From the NCBI GenBank assembly GCA_010094045.1, contig ML986672.1:100416-125345 (forward strand): a stretch of DNA of 24,930 nt, written 5' to 3'. Positions within the stretch are counted from its first letter, which is position 1. Every line of letters begins with the position of its first letter. The translations under genes were made by a program, and so were the position numbers. Shown one piece after another: positions 9,319 to 19,495 of this stretch. Under the pieces are notes generated by a model. The model worked only from the letters and a program-made list of their open reading frames with translations. It had not been told where the DNA came from and searched no databases. Source of the DNA: Lojkania enalia (taxonomy: Eukaryota > Ascomycota > Dothideomycetes > Pleosporales).

Positions 9319-11053
9319 CTAGATACGTAGGCCTTCAATGTTTTCCCTAATTACCTCGTAACTACTACTTCTAAAATCATCGGCAATCAGACTTGTCGTG
9401 GCTGCGTCAAACCACGCCAAAAGCCGCCCATTACTCCACTGTGGCCAGTTATTCAAGTCATTATCCGAGTTTGGATTTAAATCATATACGAAACTCAAAT
9501 AATACCTAGCGATCGCATGGCCTGGCGAGTTCGGCAAAATAGCATAGAAAAGCTGCAGTAGATCCGAACCGTGGAATGTTCCTAGGATGGGTACCCCGTA
9601 GTAGTAAGTCGCGAGATAAGACCATGATGGAATGTTGGGGTACACGGAGGATGAGACTTCGAGCAGAACACGTCGTGTCAATGTAAATGTGTAGTCACCG
9701 ATAATGGCAGCAACACGCTTATACTGTGGATACCAGTTGTTAAGCTGGCCGGTACGGTAAGGGGAACCGTCGGTCGTCTCATATATGGCGACGAGGTCGT
9801 CGACGACGCTCCGGTCTGCGCCTGGGAAGAAGACCGTGCTGAAGTACTCTGAAACGTCAGATATTGTAGTCAAGTTTGCGGTAAAGAGGGCAAAAAGAGT
9901 GCCTTCGTCTTCCTGATCGCCGACGATGAAGGGTACTTTGGCGTATTTGCCAGAGCTAATAAGGCGCTCCGGCGAGTCAGTTAGCAATGAGCCATCTGGA
10001 CGAGGCAAATAGGGGAGTGCAACGGTGTTGTAAGAGAAAACGCCGGGGACGGAGTTTGAAGCCTCGTGAAATGTGGTATAGTCAACGCAGCGGAGACAAT
10101 CCAGTGTATCGATTGATCCAGAACAGCCTGCTTCGTTGACAACCTGAAAGACTTAGCGTATACTTGATAGAAGACAAGTAAATATGACTAACTGTATTAT
10201 AAACCTCCTCAGCTCTTGCACTATCTACGCGTTCCGCTGGAATGACAGAGCCGGAATTCATAATACCGGCCCGGAAAAGCGGTTTCCCTTTGTATGTGTG
10301 GTCTCCGTTATACAGTAACATGTGACTCAGAACAGACGCTGACCCTGCCGATTCACCCCATATGGTTACTTTGTTTGGATCGCCCCCAAACGCTACAATA
10401 TTGTCGGCAACCCATTGCAATCCAATCCTCTGATCTAAGAGACCCAAGTTCGTTGACCTATCGGCCAAAAGCTTTTTGCCGGCTAGAAAGCCAAACGCCC
10501 CAACACGGTAGTTTACACAGACAAAAATTATTGGTTTACCTTGGGACACCGACTCTCTAATCAGAGCTGTCCCATCATAGAACTGCGTAGCACCGATTTG
10601 GAAGCCGCCACCGTAGATCCAGAAGAGTACCGGTAGTTTGGATGGTTGGGTGCCAGGAGTACGTGCAGGTCTTTGAACATCGATTGTTAGGCAATCCTCA
10701 CCATAATCAGTGAAATTTGCAAAGATTCCAATGCTGGTAAGCGTTTGGCGGGCCTCTTCAGGGAAGTCGTTCGGGTCTAGGTTGCGATCGAATTGCGGGC
10801 ATGCTTGTGGAGTTCCTGTCCCATCGACCCTCCCAAGCGCTTTCGTGAGAGGCTGTGGAGGCTTCAGGCGCAATTTGCCAATAGGAGGTTGGGCGAAAGG
10901 TATGCCCCTGAAGGATTCTACCGCGTACGCGGTTTTGCCAACAATTGTCGCTCTTGGTGATGGAATAACAACAGTAGGTGCTGCATCTCTCTTAGTTTTG
11001 TTTACTGGGGCCGCAATGGCTAAGTGAAGGAAGGCAAAGAGTAAAATCTTCAT
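9319..11053 (-). CDS. Secreted type-B carboxylesterase / lipase, two exons
   Basis: The protein has 561 residues. Exon 1 is 11053-10193, exon 2 is 10143-9319 (TAG at 9321-9319), joined in phase 0. It is an alpha/beta hydrolase of the type-B carboxylesterase family (Candida rugosa/Geotrichum lipase-like) that would hydrolyse ester bonds outside the cell. Seen: signal peptide 1-15 ([14 protein letters not shown]), possible Kex2 site KR 21-22, RGIPFAQPP near 49, EDCLTIDV 119-126, oxyanion-hole YGGGF 147-151, and serine signature FGGDP...GESAG 222-237. The triad is Ser235, Glu367 (DEGT) and His478 (GTFHGSD). Cys294 and Cys303 match a conserved disulfide. The ATG at 11053 was chosen for its CAAC context; an in-frame ATG at 11065 would add four residues. 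No RIP or disrupting change is seen. The substrate (fatty ester, lipid, other) cannot be told. Confidence 0.93.
10144..10192 (-). other. Spliceosomal intron of the lipase gene, 49 bp
   Basis: On the minus strand it begins GTTAGT (10192) and ends CTTTCAG (10144), with a branch-like GCTAAGTC about 10 bases before the 3' splice site. Removing it joins EEVYNT to VVNEAGCSG, restoring the conserved family sequence; retaining it shifts the frame and gives a stop at 10084-10082. The small size is typical of filamentous ascomycetes. Confidence 0.9.
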
Positions 11054-11065
11054 GTTGAGAAGCAT

Positions 11066-11181
11066 TCAGAACTCTTGCGAGAAAAAGAAGTGATGAAGGC
11101 TGTGTGTAGTTCCCATTCTGGTTAGAGTTCCATCGAGCTCAATTATATGTCCGATACTTTCTAGATTCTCACAGTTTTATA
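11066..11181 (-). promoter_or_regulatory. Likely core promoter and 5' leader of the lipase gene
   Basis: Reading toward the gene there is a TATAAAA at 11181-11175, about 122 bp before the preferred ATG, then a pyrimidine-rich run (CTTCATCACTTCTTTTTCTC, about 11098-11079) of the kind often found just before start codons in filamentous fungi. No specific regulator site is claimed. The transcription start is unknown. Confidence 0.35.
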
Positions 11182-13194
11182 TTATCATACCCCCAAGAAG
11201 TCATTGTAGGTTAAATAAACGAAGACGTCTAGATCTTCTGATGTCTATTTGCAATAGGCCCTTCCCGTAGGTGCTCCGCCTGTGCATAACATGCCGAAGC
11301 TAAGGCACATCTAACTGGTGAGGAGTCTTCGTGCCTAGTGTCAAGCTTTAAGGCGGCTTACTGTTCTGCCAGTTTGGATCATTGACGTGACCTCTAGGCG
11401 AGATCTCCAGGGATGAGTGGTTGGCATCGCCGCCCACAGCGGGTAAGGCGGTGGAATCGCACGAGAAAACCGCCCAAAGCCGCCTTTTCTAAGGTCACGA
11501 GGATATTTGATTTCGGCTCTGTCGAATAGAACTAGAGGGTCCCTATATTTTCTGACGTAGAGTCCATCGACTTCGTGGATCCCAGTCGACAGTCGCAAAC
11601 CTCCTTATCTACCGATCCAACAAGTTCTCTATATCCGTGCAAACTTTCGTGGAAAGTTATGAACATTGCGCACAATAGCTGCATCGTAAGTGGGGGTCTC
11701 GCACTATTTGCTCCAATCCACGAACATTAGCTTGGATTTGGCAACAGTGGAATATCGTCTGCGCGGGTGATCTTCAACGAGGGGGCGCATGAGCTGTCAC
11801 AGGGCGGTTATGTACCGCAGCCTGCTGCTTTAGCGAGCGGATGTTTCGCCAAAATAGTCGATGTGGGCACCGAAATGGATGGACCATGTGTGGTGGAACA
11901 CTAGCTTCATACCGGCGAGTTCTGCTTGTAGCGAAATATTCAACCAACACCAAGCCTCTTCAGCCCTCCTCCACATAGCGCATTCCTGGACGAGACGAAC
12001 AAGGACAGACGAAACCAATAAATGAACATGGGTAAGCACCTGCGTGCTGACATGAAAATTTGGGGCTCGCTCACGAGAGTGCATCATTGGAGTATCAGAA
12101 GGGGAGCGCCCTGGAACGATTTGACGACGAGAGGAAGGGAACGAAAGAAGTAAATAGTAGTGTAAAGTATGTCGGGTCACCAACACAGCCCCGATAGATG
12201 CAGTTCAAGAGCATTGAGCCGCATATTGGCAGATGCAAAAATTGAGGTCTTGTACAGATAATCATAGTCTAGAGGGCTGAGGCACCCCCCTTCCTAGGAC
12301 TCGGCATTCGGAGCATCTTCGACAGGGTTCAATATTAAATTTGGTCCTTGTCAAACCAGGGCCTACATGTCCACATGAATCTCAACGCGAGAATGTTCCG
12401 TGTTTGTGGATCACCCCGGCTATGGCAATCTCGGGGTGAGAAAAGGCCTGGTTTCTGATCTTGCGATTTGGAGAATAGGTGGGGGGAATGCGAGGAAGCG
12501 AGGTGATGATAGGAATTTCTGCCTAAGTGGGCAGCTAACAGCTGACAGCTTTGCCCATTCCGCTGTCCTGTCCTCTAGGGTAGGCTTCCGGTTAGTGTTT
12601 GAATGCATGCTGATATTGGCGTTGATATTCCTTCCTAAATTGGTGACCAGGGCAGCGTGGGGACAGCTAGTACTAAGGCAGGACGAACCTGAATGCTTGG
12701 AGAAGAGCGATGCGATGAAACCCTAGAAACGGCGTTACCCCGCTCATGCCCATGTTATAGCCATCTCCGGCTCTCCATTTTTGCTGCGCTACAGGCTTTA
12801 CCGGGCTCCGTGAACTGCCGGGTGTAAGACTAACCACAACAAGCACATATGAACACGACCTTGTGTTGCTGTAAGCATCTTCTGATAGCTTCGCTGTCGG
12901 TAATGTAATTAGGTACCCAGCCTAGAAGAGATAGCTGCATGACCCGCTAGACTGTCTCCAAAGACGTCATGCCTACTACGAGCTCCGCATTAGCTTTTAA
13001 CCGGTCCGAATTTTTGGATTGCCCGTCCACGGCCATCTTATTGTTCGGGTACGCGAGGGGGCTAACTGCGGCTTGATACTTGACCGACGAAGAATGCGCG
13101 TTCCGCCGGTACGTCGCCGATAGTTACCTGCCGTCCCTTTCGGTATGGGAGGCGATGCAGGTAGGATGCGAGGGAATGGTTGGGTCTTGAGACG
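11182..13194. other. Non-RIP intergenic sequence, no recognised gene
   Basis: About 2 kb with ordinary composition and normal CA/TG content. Open frames of 62-118 codons occur on both strands (11341-11598 minus, 11830-12186 minus, 12400-12726 plus), but none shows a family motif, convincing start context or splice partner, so I do not call them genes. The right end drops abruptly into AT-rich DNA near 13195. It may be the long 5' region of the lipase gene, the remains of a neighbour, or hold a gene for an unknown small protein or RNA. Short inverted repeats such as AAGGCGGCTT (11350) with AAAGCCGCCTT (11474) occur. Confidence 0.5.
12412..12438. repeat. 7-bp perfect inverted repeat
   Basis: CACCCCG at 12412-12418 pairs with CGGGGTG at 12432-12438 across 13 bases. 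It has the CCG-N-CGG geometry some fungal Zn2Cys6 regulators bind, but such short palindromes also arise by chance. Confidence 0.35.
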
Positions 13195-13355
13195 AATTAT
13201 ATCTTACTATTATAGCCTTAGATTAAAATTTAGGCCTTATAATTTCTAAAGAAATTTCTAAGATATCTTTCTTAAATTAATCTACCTTAAAAGTATAAAA
13301 ATTTCGATTAAATATTATATAATACTATTATATATCTCTTCTAATAAAAGAATAT
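13195..13355. other. Island-to-AT-rich boundary
   Basis: Within about 20 bases of 13195 the sequence changes from mixed composition to TA-rich, CA/TG-poor DNA. No element end is seen exactly at the border, unlike the left border of the island where the family B transposon ends. No gene is visible. Confidence 0.5.
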
Positions 13356-13532
13356 AACATATTTTATAAGCGAGTTATCTATTTAAGTAGTTAAGAATAG
13401 ACGAATATAGAAACTTATAGAATAATACTTTAAAATTAGAAGAAAACCTTAACCCTATAGTATTATAAGTATATTATAAAAACTAAACTTAGAAAGAAAA
13501 TTTAGAAATAGAATAGTAGAATTAAATAATAC
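13356..13532. mobile_element. Terminal remnant of a Fot1-like element
   Basis: After a TA at 13354-13355 the sequence ACATATTTTATAAGCGAG resembles the termini of families B and D, and is followed by two 17-bp units (13368-13384, 13385-13401; the second is diverged). No second terminus or transposase motif goes with it, and it is interrupted by the complete element starting at 13535. Confidence 0.45.
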
Positions 13533-13534
13533 TA

Positions 13535-15386
13535 ATATACCTTATAAGCGAGCGGCCTATATAAGTAAGCGGTCCACTCTATTAACTTTTTTAACCTTTA
13601 TATACGTATAGTTTAACAACTAAATAATATAATAGCAATTTACAACTTGCGCGATTATTCTATAGAAACCTCTATATCCTTCTAGTGTATATAAGAATTA
13701 TATCTAGTCTTATTATAATAGCTATAACGCGCTTTATACTATCTACTTATACTTAATTACACTCTAAATTAGCGTATTATAACCCTAGTTTCCTCCTTAT
13801 TATTCTTTTTAGTAATAATTATCTCTTCTTATACTTTTATTAGAGTTCCTTACGCTTAAATCCACCTTTTTTCCTACTATTTCTATTTTATTACTACTTT
13901 ATTTACCTTTTAAAAGCTGACGATTTTATTGTATATTAACCCGATCTAATATATTACTTTTATAGAACCTTTCTTAAACTAATTTAGCTTCTTAATAATA
14001 GAAGCTAGTATAAAGTTTATATTCCTTTAAATCCGATTATAAATTAATATTAATTAAGCTTCTAGCTCGTATATATTACTTAGTATTTTTACTTTTTATA
14101 GAGTATTATCTTATCCTAGTAGTATTAGCGTACGAAACTTTATATTAAGCTTTAAAAGTACTACTTTTAGATTAAATAGAATTAGACTAGCTCTTTAAAA
14201 GCTTATATAGATATTATCCTTTATAATTAATATATTAAAAGTAGCTTTAGAGGCTAGAAAGAACTTAAGTTTTATAATATAGTTAATATAATTACATGCT
14301 AAAACTAAGATCTAATTTCTATATATATACTTTAATAGTAAAAAGTAGCCTATATCTAGTAGCTATAATAGATATAATAAATAAGCTAGTATATAGAATA
14401 GAATAATACTCTATTCCTCGTAGAGTTTCTAGAAATTAAGCGAGTTATAGCTGTTATAGCTATTAAAGATTAGTAGTTAACGCGCGTCTATTATACGATT
14501 TTTTATATCTATAAAAGTACTTTAACTATTTAATACCAAGTTTATTTATTATTTAGCCGTTCTTACTAACTATAATAGCCCAGTTTTTAGGTATATTATC
14601 CTCTTTATACTAGGTAGAGAGATAGTAGTAGCTAGTAATAATAATAAAGGGTAGAAGTGTTTAGCTAGTAGTATTAATCTCCTAAATTACTAAAATCCAT
14701 TTATAATTATCTAATTAAATTATCTTTAGTCGATTATATTACTCTATATCTATAATAACTAGTTATAATAAGATAACGTCTATTTAAAAGCTAGATTTGT
14801 TAAAGTTATATATATCTTCGTCTATAATATTATACTTCTCCTTAATACGCTATATAAGCTTAAACCAGCCTTTAATTACCTTAGAATCTTCGTATAGAGA
14901 TCTCTAGCAATTATAAGGCCGATTTAGGCGTATTTTAAGCTTAGGAATACGTCTAATAAAGTTTCTAGGCTAATATATACTAATCTAGCTTATACCGCGT
15001 TTAGTAAGTAAGCTATTAGCTATATTTTATATAGCAGCTAAAGTAGGCGTAAATCCTCGCAAATCTAGGTTAAATATATATTAAATAATAACCTTCTCTT
15101 TAGGTTTCGTTAGTTTCTTTAAATTAGGCTTATAATTATACTATAAGTAGATTCTAGTATATTATTAATATACAGGTATTTAAATTATATTAAATATTAA
15201 CGCAGCGCTTCTTTTACTATTTATTTAGCCTCTTTTAGTAGTTAAGAGGGCTAAGTTTACTTAATTCTCGTTTTAAGTTATATTCTTATTATTTTATTAT
15301 TATATTATTATTAAAAGCTTAGGTATTATATTATAGTAATAGGGTAGACGACTTACTTATATTAACTACTCGCTTGTAAAGTATAT
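13535..15386 (-). mobile_element. Full-length Fot1/pogo-like transposon, family D
   Basis: The element is 1852 bp with TA on both sides (13533-13534, 15387-15388). Inverted ends ATATACCTTATAAGCGAG and ATATACTTTACAAGCGAG (read inward) each carry two 17-bp units (13546-13562 and 13563-13579; 15342-15358 and 15359-15375). The transposase reads right to left. It is heavily mutated by RIP. Confidence 0.82.
13655..15281 (-). pseudogene. Fot1/pogo-like transposase, family D (dead)
   Basis: The frame begins at an ATA (15281). N-terminal part: SAALIFN, then NYKPNLKKLTKPKEKVII and LRGFTP (cga at 15059). RRIPKLK and the RPYNC/EDSKVI region follow, then the first catalytic motif DIYNFNKSSF, with the Asp codon at 14801 reading AAC. 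The second catalytic site (LIFNSYNSY, Asp codon at 14464 reading AAT) is one base out of phase with the first, so there is a one-base indel between them as well as many stops. A degenerate zinc-knuckle-like end (RYSYYNKTRYNS, about 13745-13700) closes the frame. Total length, about 542 codons, is normal for the family. Confidence 0.72.
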
Positions 15387-15440
15387 TAACTATATTATAG
15401 AAGGCGATTCCGCTTCTTTCTCTTATTTAAACTACTTCTA

Positions 15441-17273
15441 ATATAGTTTATAAGTAAGCTGTTACCTTACTAAACTTTTAACAGCCTACCTAAATTAATA
15501 TATAATAGCTTAATATAGTAATATATAATTAACCTATAAAAAATTATAAATTATTCTTATAATTTTAGCTATTAATTAATATTAAATTTTAACCGAGAAT
15601 AGTACTATAATAACTTTTTACTGCTCTTAAAGTACTCTCTACTTTTAACGTACTAGAATAGCTACGTAACGCGATTATAAGCCAAATTTAAAGAAGTTTA
15701 TAAAGACTAAAGAGGAGGTACTTATTAGCTATATTCTTAATTAGGATTTACGAGGATTTCCGTCTATAATTAACGGCCTATAAACTATAGCAAATAGACT
15801 ATAAGCTAAGTACAGCGCTAGTTAAGTTAGTATCTACTAGCTTTAAAACTTTATACAGCGTACTAAACGTTTTAAAACCTAATTAAACTATTCTTATAAT
15901 TAGTAGCGAGTTCTATATAAAAATCTAATAATTATAGGCGTGTAGTTCTAGCTTCTATAGAGTATAAAGGGGAAGTACGGAATTTAAGATAAGGATACCT
16001 ATAATTTTAATAAGATAGGCTTTATTATAGACTAAATATTAGTTTAGATAGTTATTATAGAATTAGAGAATTATTATACGAAGGCTATCTAGTTAAGTAA
16101 TTATAAATAGACTATAATAATTTTAGTAATTAATATAATTAGCTAGATAATTCTACTACTTGTTATTTTTAAAAGCGTCTACCACCTATCTTATTAGTAT
16201 AAGAGTAATAATATACTAGGCGATTAGGCGATTATAACTAGTAATAATAGCTAGACAAATAATAAGATTAGTATTACCTAGCTTAAGTACTTTAATTAGT
16301 ATATAAAGAGCCGTATAATAAATACCTATTAATTACTAGTTATTAACGGCTATAATAGCTACGTTTCGCTTAAGTTTTAAGAGATCTATAAAAAAGAGAA
16401 GATTATCTATCTCTATATACAGCTATATTTATTATACCTACTACAGCTATTTAATATAAGCTACTTCTTGCTATTAAAACGCGTATATAGTACTAAGATC
16501 TTAGCTTTAGTACGCGATTATATTAACTATATTAATAAGACTACCTTCTTTCTAACCTTTAAAGTAGTCTATAATTAATTAATTATAGAAGCTAATATCC
16601 GTATAAGTTTTTAAAGTGTTAGAATAGTATTATATAATTTAGAGGCGGTACTATTAAAGCTTAATACTAAGTTATATATACTAATACTACCTATACTAGA
16701 AACTACCCCCTAAGAAGCTAAAATACCTAGTAACGCGCGTAAACTAGAGGCTTAATTAATAATAAGTTGTAGTAAGATTTAGTAATATTAAGACTTATTA
16801 CCTATATTAATTATCGTAGCCTTTAATTAGGTTTAAAAGAGTATTATAATAATAACGTATTTAATTATACTAATAGCTAATTAAATTAAGAGCTATAAGC
16901 AAGTAAATAGAGTAGTAATAAAGCGAAAATAATAGAAAAGAAAGCGATTATAGAAGTAGAGGATTTTAATAAAGGCTATAGATAAGGATATAATTAATTA
17001 AAATAATATTAAGGGGTAAATTAATAAGGAAATTTATAATTAGAGTACTTAGTTATAAGAGAGTAACTAGCCTTAATAGAGCTGTAGGTACTATAAACAG
17101 CCTAACTATAATACTTAAATATACTAAATTAATAGCGCAGGTATTAAATAATCTAATAGACTATTACTTTCTATAGTATATATATACGTAGTTAATAATT
17201 ATCGCGATTACATCGTTTAAATCTTATTAGAGTAATAGCTTATTTATACTAATAGCTCGCTTGTAAACTACAT
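15441..17273 (+). mobile_element. Full-length Fot1/pogo-like transposon, family E
   Basis: The element is 1833 bp between TA duplications (15439-15440, 17274-17275). The right end has two 17-bp units (17229-17245, 17246-17262), but the left end has only one (15452-15468); exactly 17 bp are missing relative to the sister copy at 2050. This is the parental form of the deleted element at 2050-3224. It lies 54 bp from the family D element. Confidence 0.85.
15523..17151 (+). pseudogene. Fot1/pogo-like DDD transposase, family E (dead)
   Basis: One phase of about 542 codons runs from ATA at 15523 to TAA at 17149 without indels. Seen: NLKKF.KTKEEVLISYIL (about 15690), DLRGFPSII (15745), and a DDD core in which all three aspartates now read Asn: 16009 (YNFNKIGF), 16345 (LLVINGYNSY) and 16453 (LLQLFNISYF). 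The C-terminal zinc knuckle at 17083-17124 keeps its first Cys only. Codons 100-324 (about 15820-16494) are exactly what the sister copy lacks. Stops fit Gln, Arg (CGA) or Trp codons. Confidence 0.8.
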
Positions 17274-17976
17274 TATATATATTTATAATTATCTATATAC
17301 CTATATTTTACTTATATATAAATCTTTTAAAGATATTAAACTTTTACCTAAACTGCTACTACCTTACTATTTATATCCTCTAATTAATCTAGAATTTTCT
17401 AATACTCCTCTTTAGCTAGTTAGAATTAGTACTCTAACTTTTCTACCTTCTTATTTTAACATTCTATTATTATAAGTATTGTAGATAAATTATAGAATTA
17501 AAATATATAAGTATTCTAAATATTATAGAAAATATTATAAAACAACTATATATCTATAAATAGGAGAGAGTAGAAACTATATAGGGTAGTATAAATAGAT
17601 ATATTAATAAAGTTTCTTAACCTCTTAGTTAAGGTATAGTAGAAGAATATATAATATATAAGACTGCTTAATTAAGGGCTATACAGCTAACTAGATATAT
17701 AACCTAAGCTTATATATCCCTCTTAAATTTAAACGTATTTAAATCTAATATAGTAAATAAGAGAGTAGTAGAAAGATTTATAAAAAGATATAATCTAGTA
17801 TAACCTAGCTTTATTAAAACCTTAAAATCTAGTAGGATAAAATTAGATAAAAGAGTACTAGTAGATTAAAAAGAAAACAAATATCTAGCTATAAGCTATA
17901 ATTAGACTTATAGTAGCTATATATAATTATAAGCCTTTCGGACTTATAGTAATTATATATAACTATAGGTCTTAAT
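17274..17976. other. AT-rich degraded DNA upstream of the chromovirus
   Basis: No gene, element end or RNA is evident. A short direct repeat of about 27 bp (GACTTATAGTAGCTATATAT at 17908 and GACTTATAGTAATTATATAT at 17941) sits just before the 5' LTR; it could be a local duplication or old repeat sequence. The stretch is likely RIP-degraded transposon without recognisable termini. Confidence 0.45.
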
Positions 17977-18178
17977 TATAAAGGTCCTAGCCTATAGCTC
18001 AGTCCCGTTCCTGCGATACTATAATAGCAGTTACTCTTATACGACCCTACACCTACCTGGACTAAAGTAAGTAAATAATATATATCTTACTACTATATAT
18101 CTTCTCTTCTCTTTCTCTAGCTTTAATAATAATAGATTCTTATTATATCTAATCTTATTATATCCTTAGACCTTCTCA
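17977..18178 (+). repeat. 5' LTR (202 bp)
   Basis: It aligns without gaps to 23279-23480. It starts TATAAAGG (TG mutated to TA) and ends TTCTCA, keeping the CA terminus. Shared landmarks are CAGTCCCGTTCCTGCGAT and ACCTGGACTAAAGTAAG. The primer-binding site should follow at about 18179, but RIP hides which tRNA it matched. Confidence 0.85.
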
Positions 18179-18223
18179 ATTTGTTAAAGCTTATACTATA
18201 CTAGATTCTATCTTAACTACTGA

Positions 18224-19495
18224 GTAGACCTACTACTGTATAAAGTTATAGACTAAAACGGACTAGTAGAACAAGGATTCGATATAGCGACTATATAGAG
18301 ACAGTTCGCTGAAATAGCAGCTAGGCTAGAATGCCTAGAGAAAGAAAAGCAGTAATAGCAACTTAAAAGAATAAGCTTTTATTAGAAGCTTAAGGAGTAA
18401 CTAAATAAGTATTCGGCCCCTAAGAGGAGCGTTTTACTAACTATACTATTAATAACTACTAAGCCTATTTATACGAAAGCTATACTTAATAAGTTAGACA
18501 AGTTCTAAAGAGACCGTAAAGTATATCCTATTTGGAAAAGTAGTATAAAGACTAAGATCCGTATTAACGGTTTATTTATAGGCTTAACAGACACGATAGT
18601 AGCAGCCTATATAGCATCATTTTATAAGAGTAATACTAGAATATACTTTCAGTCGTATAAAAAATGTATTACTATAAGTATCCTTACCTATAATAAATTC
18701 TAGACAATTATAGACATACGATATAATAACCCCTACTATTAGAAACGAGCCGGGATCGAGTTTAAAACCCTAAGATAAGGTAATAAGGCCTTTATTAAGT
18801 TCCTAGTCGAATATAATCGTCTCTCTATAGAAGCGTTGTACGACTCTTATCTAGACTAAGTTAAGATATAAGATCTAGAAGGGAAGATTTATCCTAAGCT
18901 CCGCTAATTAACAATTAGCAGTATTAGTAAGGAAGACCTTATATTATACGCGACCTTTATACGGAAACTTTATATTCTTAATAACTATCTTAAAGTAGCT
19001 AAACTTAATAGCACTTTTATATAGCCCTTTGGTAGGGGGAAGACCAGTTAGATAAGGGACAGCTAGGGATAGCTACTTACGCCGCTCCCGCAACTACAAC
19101 TATTAGCTACTATTAATAATACTATAGACTAGATGCTAATAGCTAATTGCGGACTCGTACAACGCCTAGATATAAGGCTTTAGCTACTAGAGAAGATAAG
19201 GAATATTACTAAGAAAGAGCTAAAAGCTTAGAAATAATAGAATATCTATTTTACCTGCGGAAATAGGAGTTACTTTATCTAAAGCTGCTGTTATACTCCG
19301 CCTAAGAATAGTATACGGTTTAATTAGGCTTATATAATACTACTAGAGCCTATTTAGTATAATAAGAAATATAGAGATATAGCCTAAGTTAATAGGACGG
19401 GAAAAGTATCGCTCTAAATAGAAGTCAGCGTTTAAAGCTATAAAAAGAGTAGGCGAATAAGTAAGTACTAGATAAATTTAATCGATTTTAGATGA
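18224..19495 (+). pseudogene. Chromovirus gag (dead)
   Basis: The phase of 18311 holds a coiled-coil-like start (AEIAARLECLEKEKQ), a capsid-like middle (TDTIVAAYIASFYKS, about 18590; IKFLVEYNRLSIEALYDSYL, about 18795; LYATFIRKLYILNNYL, about 18950) and a nucleocapsid CX2CX4HX4C knuckle at 19247-19288. In the knuckle the first Cys and the His read Tyr and two Cys survive. The frame ends in TGA at 19493. The original start is uncertain because ATG is rarely preserved; an ATA at 18248 is a candidate. Gag would assemble the cytoplasmic virus-like particle. Confidence 0.72.

Noticed and set aside
10082..10192. Reading the lipase exon 1 frame through the intron as a 327-residue protein
   Set aside because: The extra residues are not family-like and end in a stop; splicing GTTAGT...CAG restores the conserved AGCSG...CLR region and the catalytic Glu and His.
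10294..10560. Plus-strand open frame of 88 codons opposite the lipase gene
   Set aside because: It lies antisense to exon 1, which has full family motifs; the translation shows no domain and looks like a shadow frame.
10710..11027. Plus-strand open frame of 105 codons opposite the lipase N-terminus
   Set aside because: Antisense shadow of the signal peptide and early catalytic-domain region; no motif.
11341..11598. Minus-strand open frame of 85 codons
   Set aside because: No recognisable family, no splice partner and no promoter-like context; length is within chance in GC-balanced DNA.
11830..12186. Minus-strand open frame of 118 codons
   Set aside because: Longest frame in the intergenic part, but composition is unlike a fungal protein and no motif is visible; kept only as a note in the intergenic finding.
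12400..12726. Plus-strand 108-codon frame and overlapping minus-strand 62-codon frame
   Set aside because: The two overlap each other on opposite strands and neither shows a domain or good start context.
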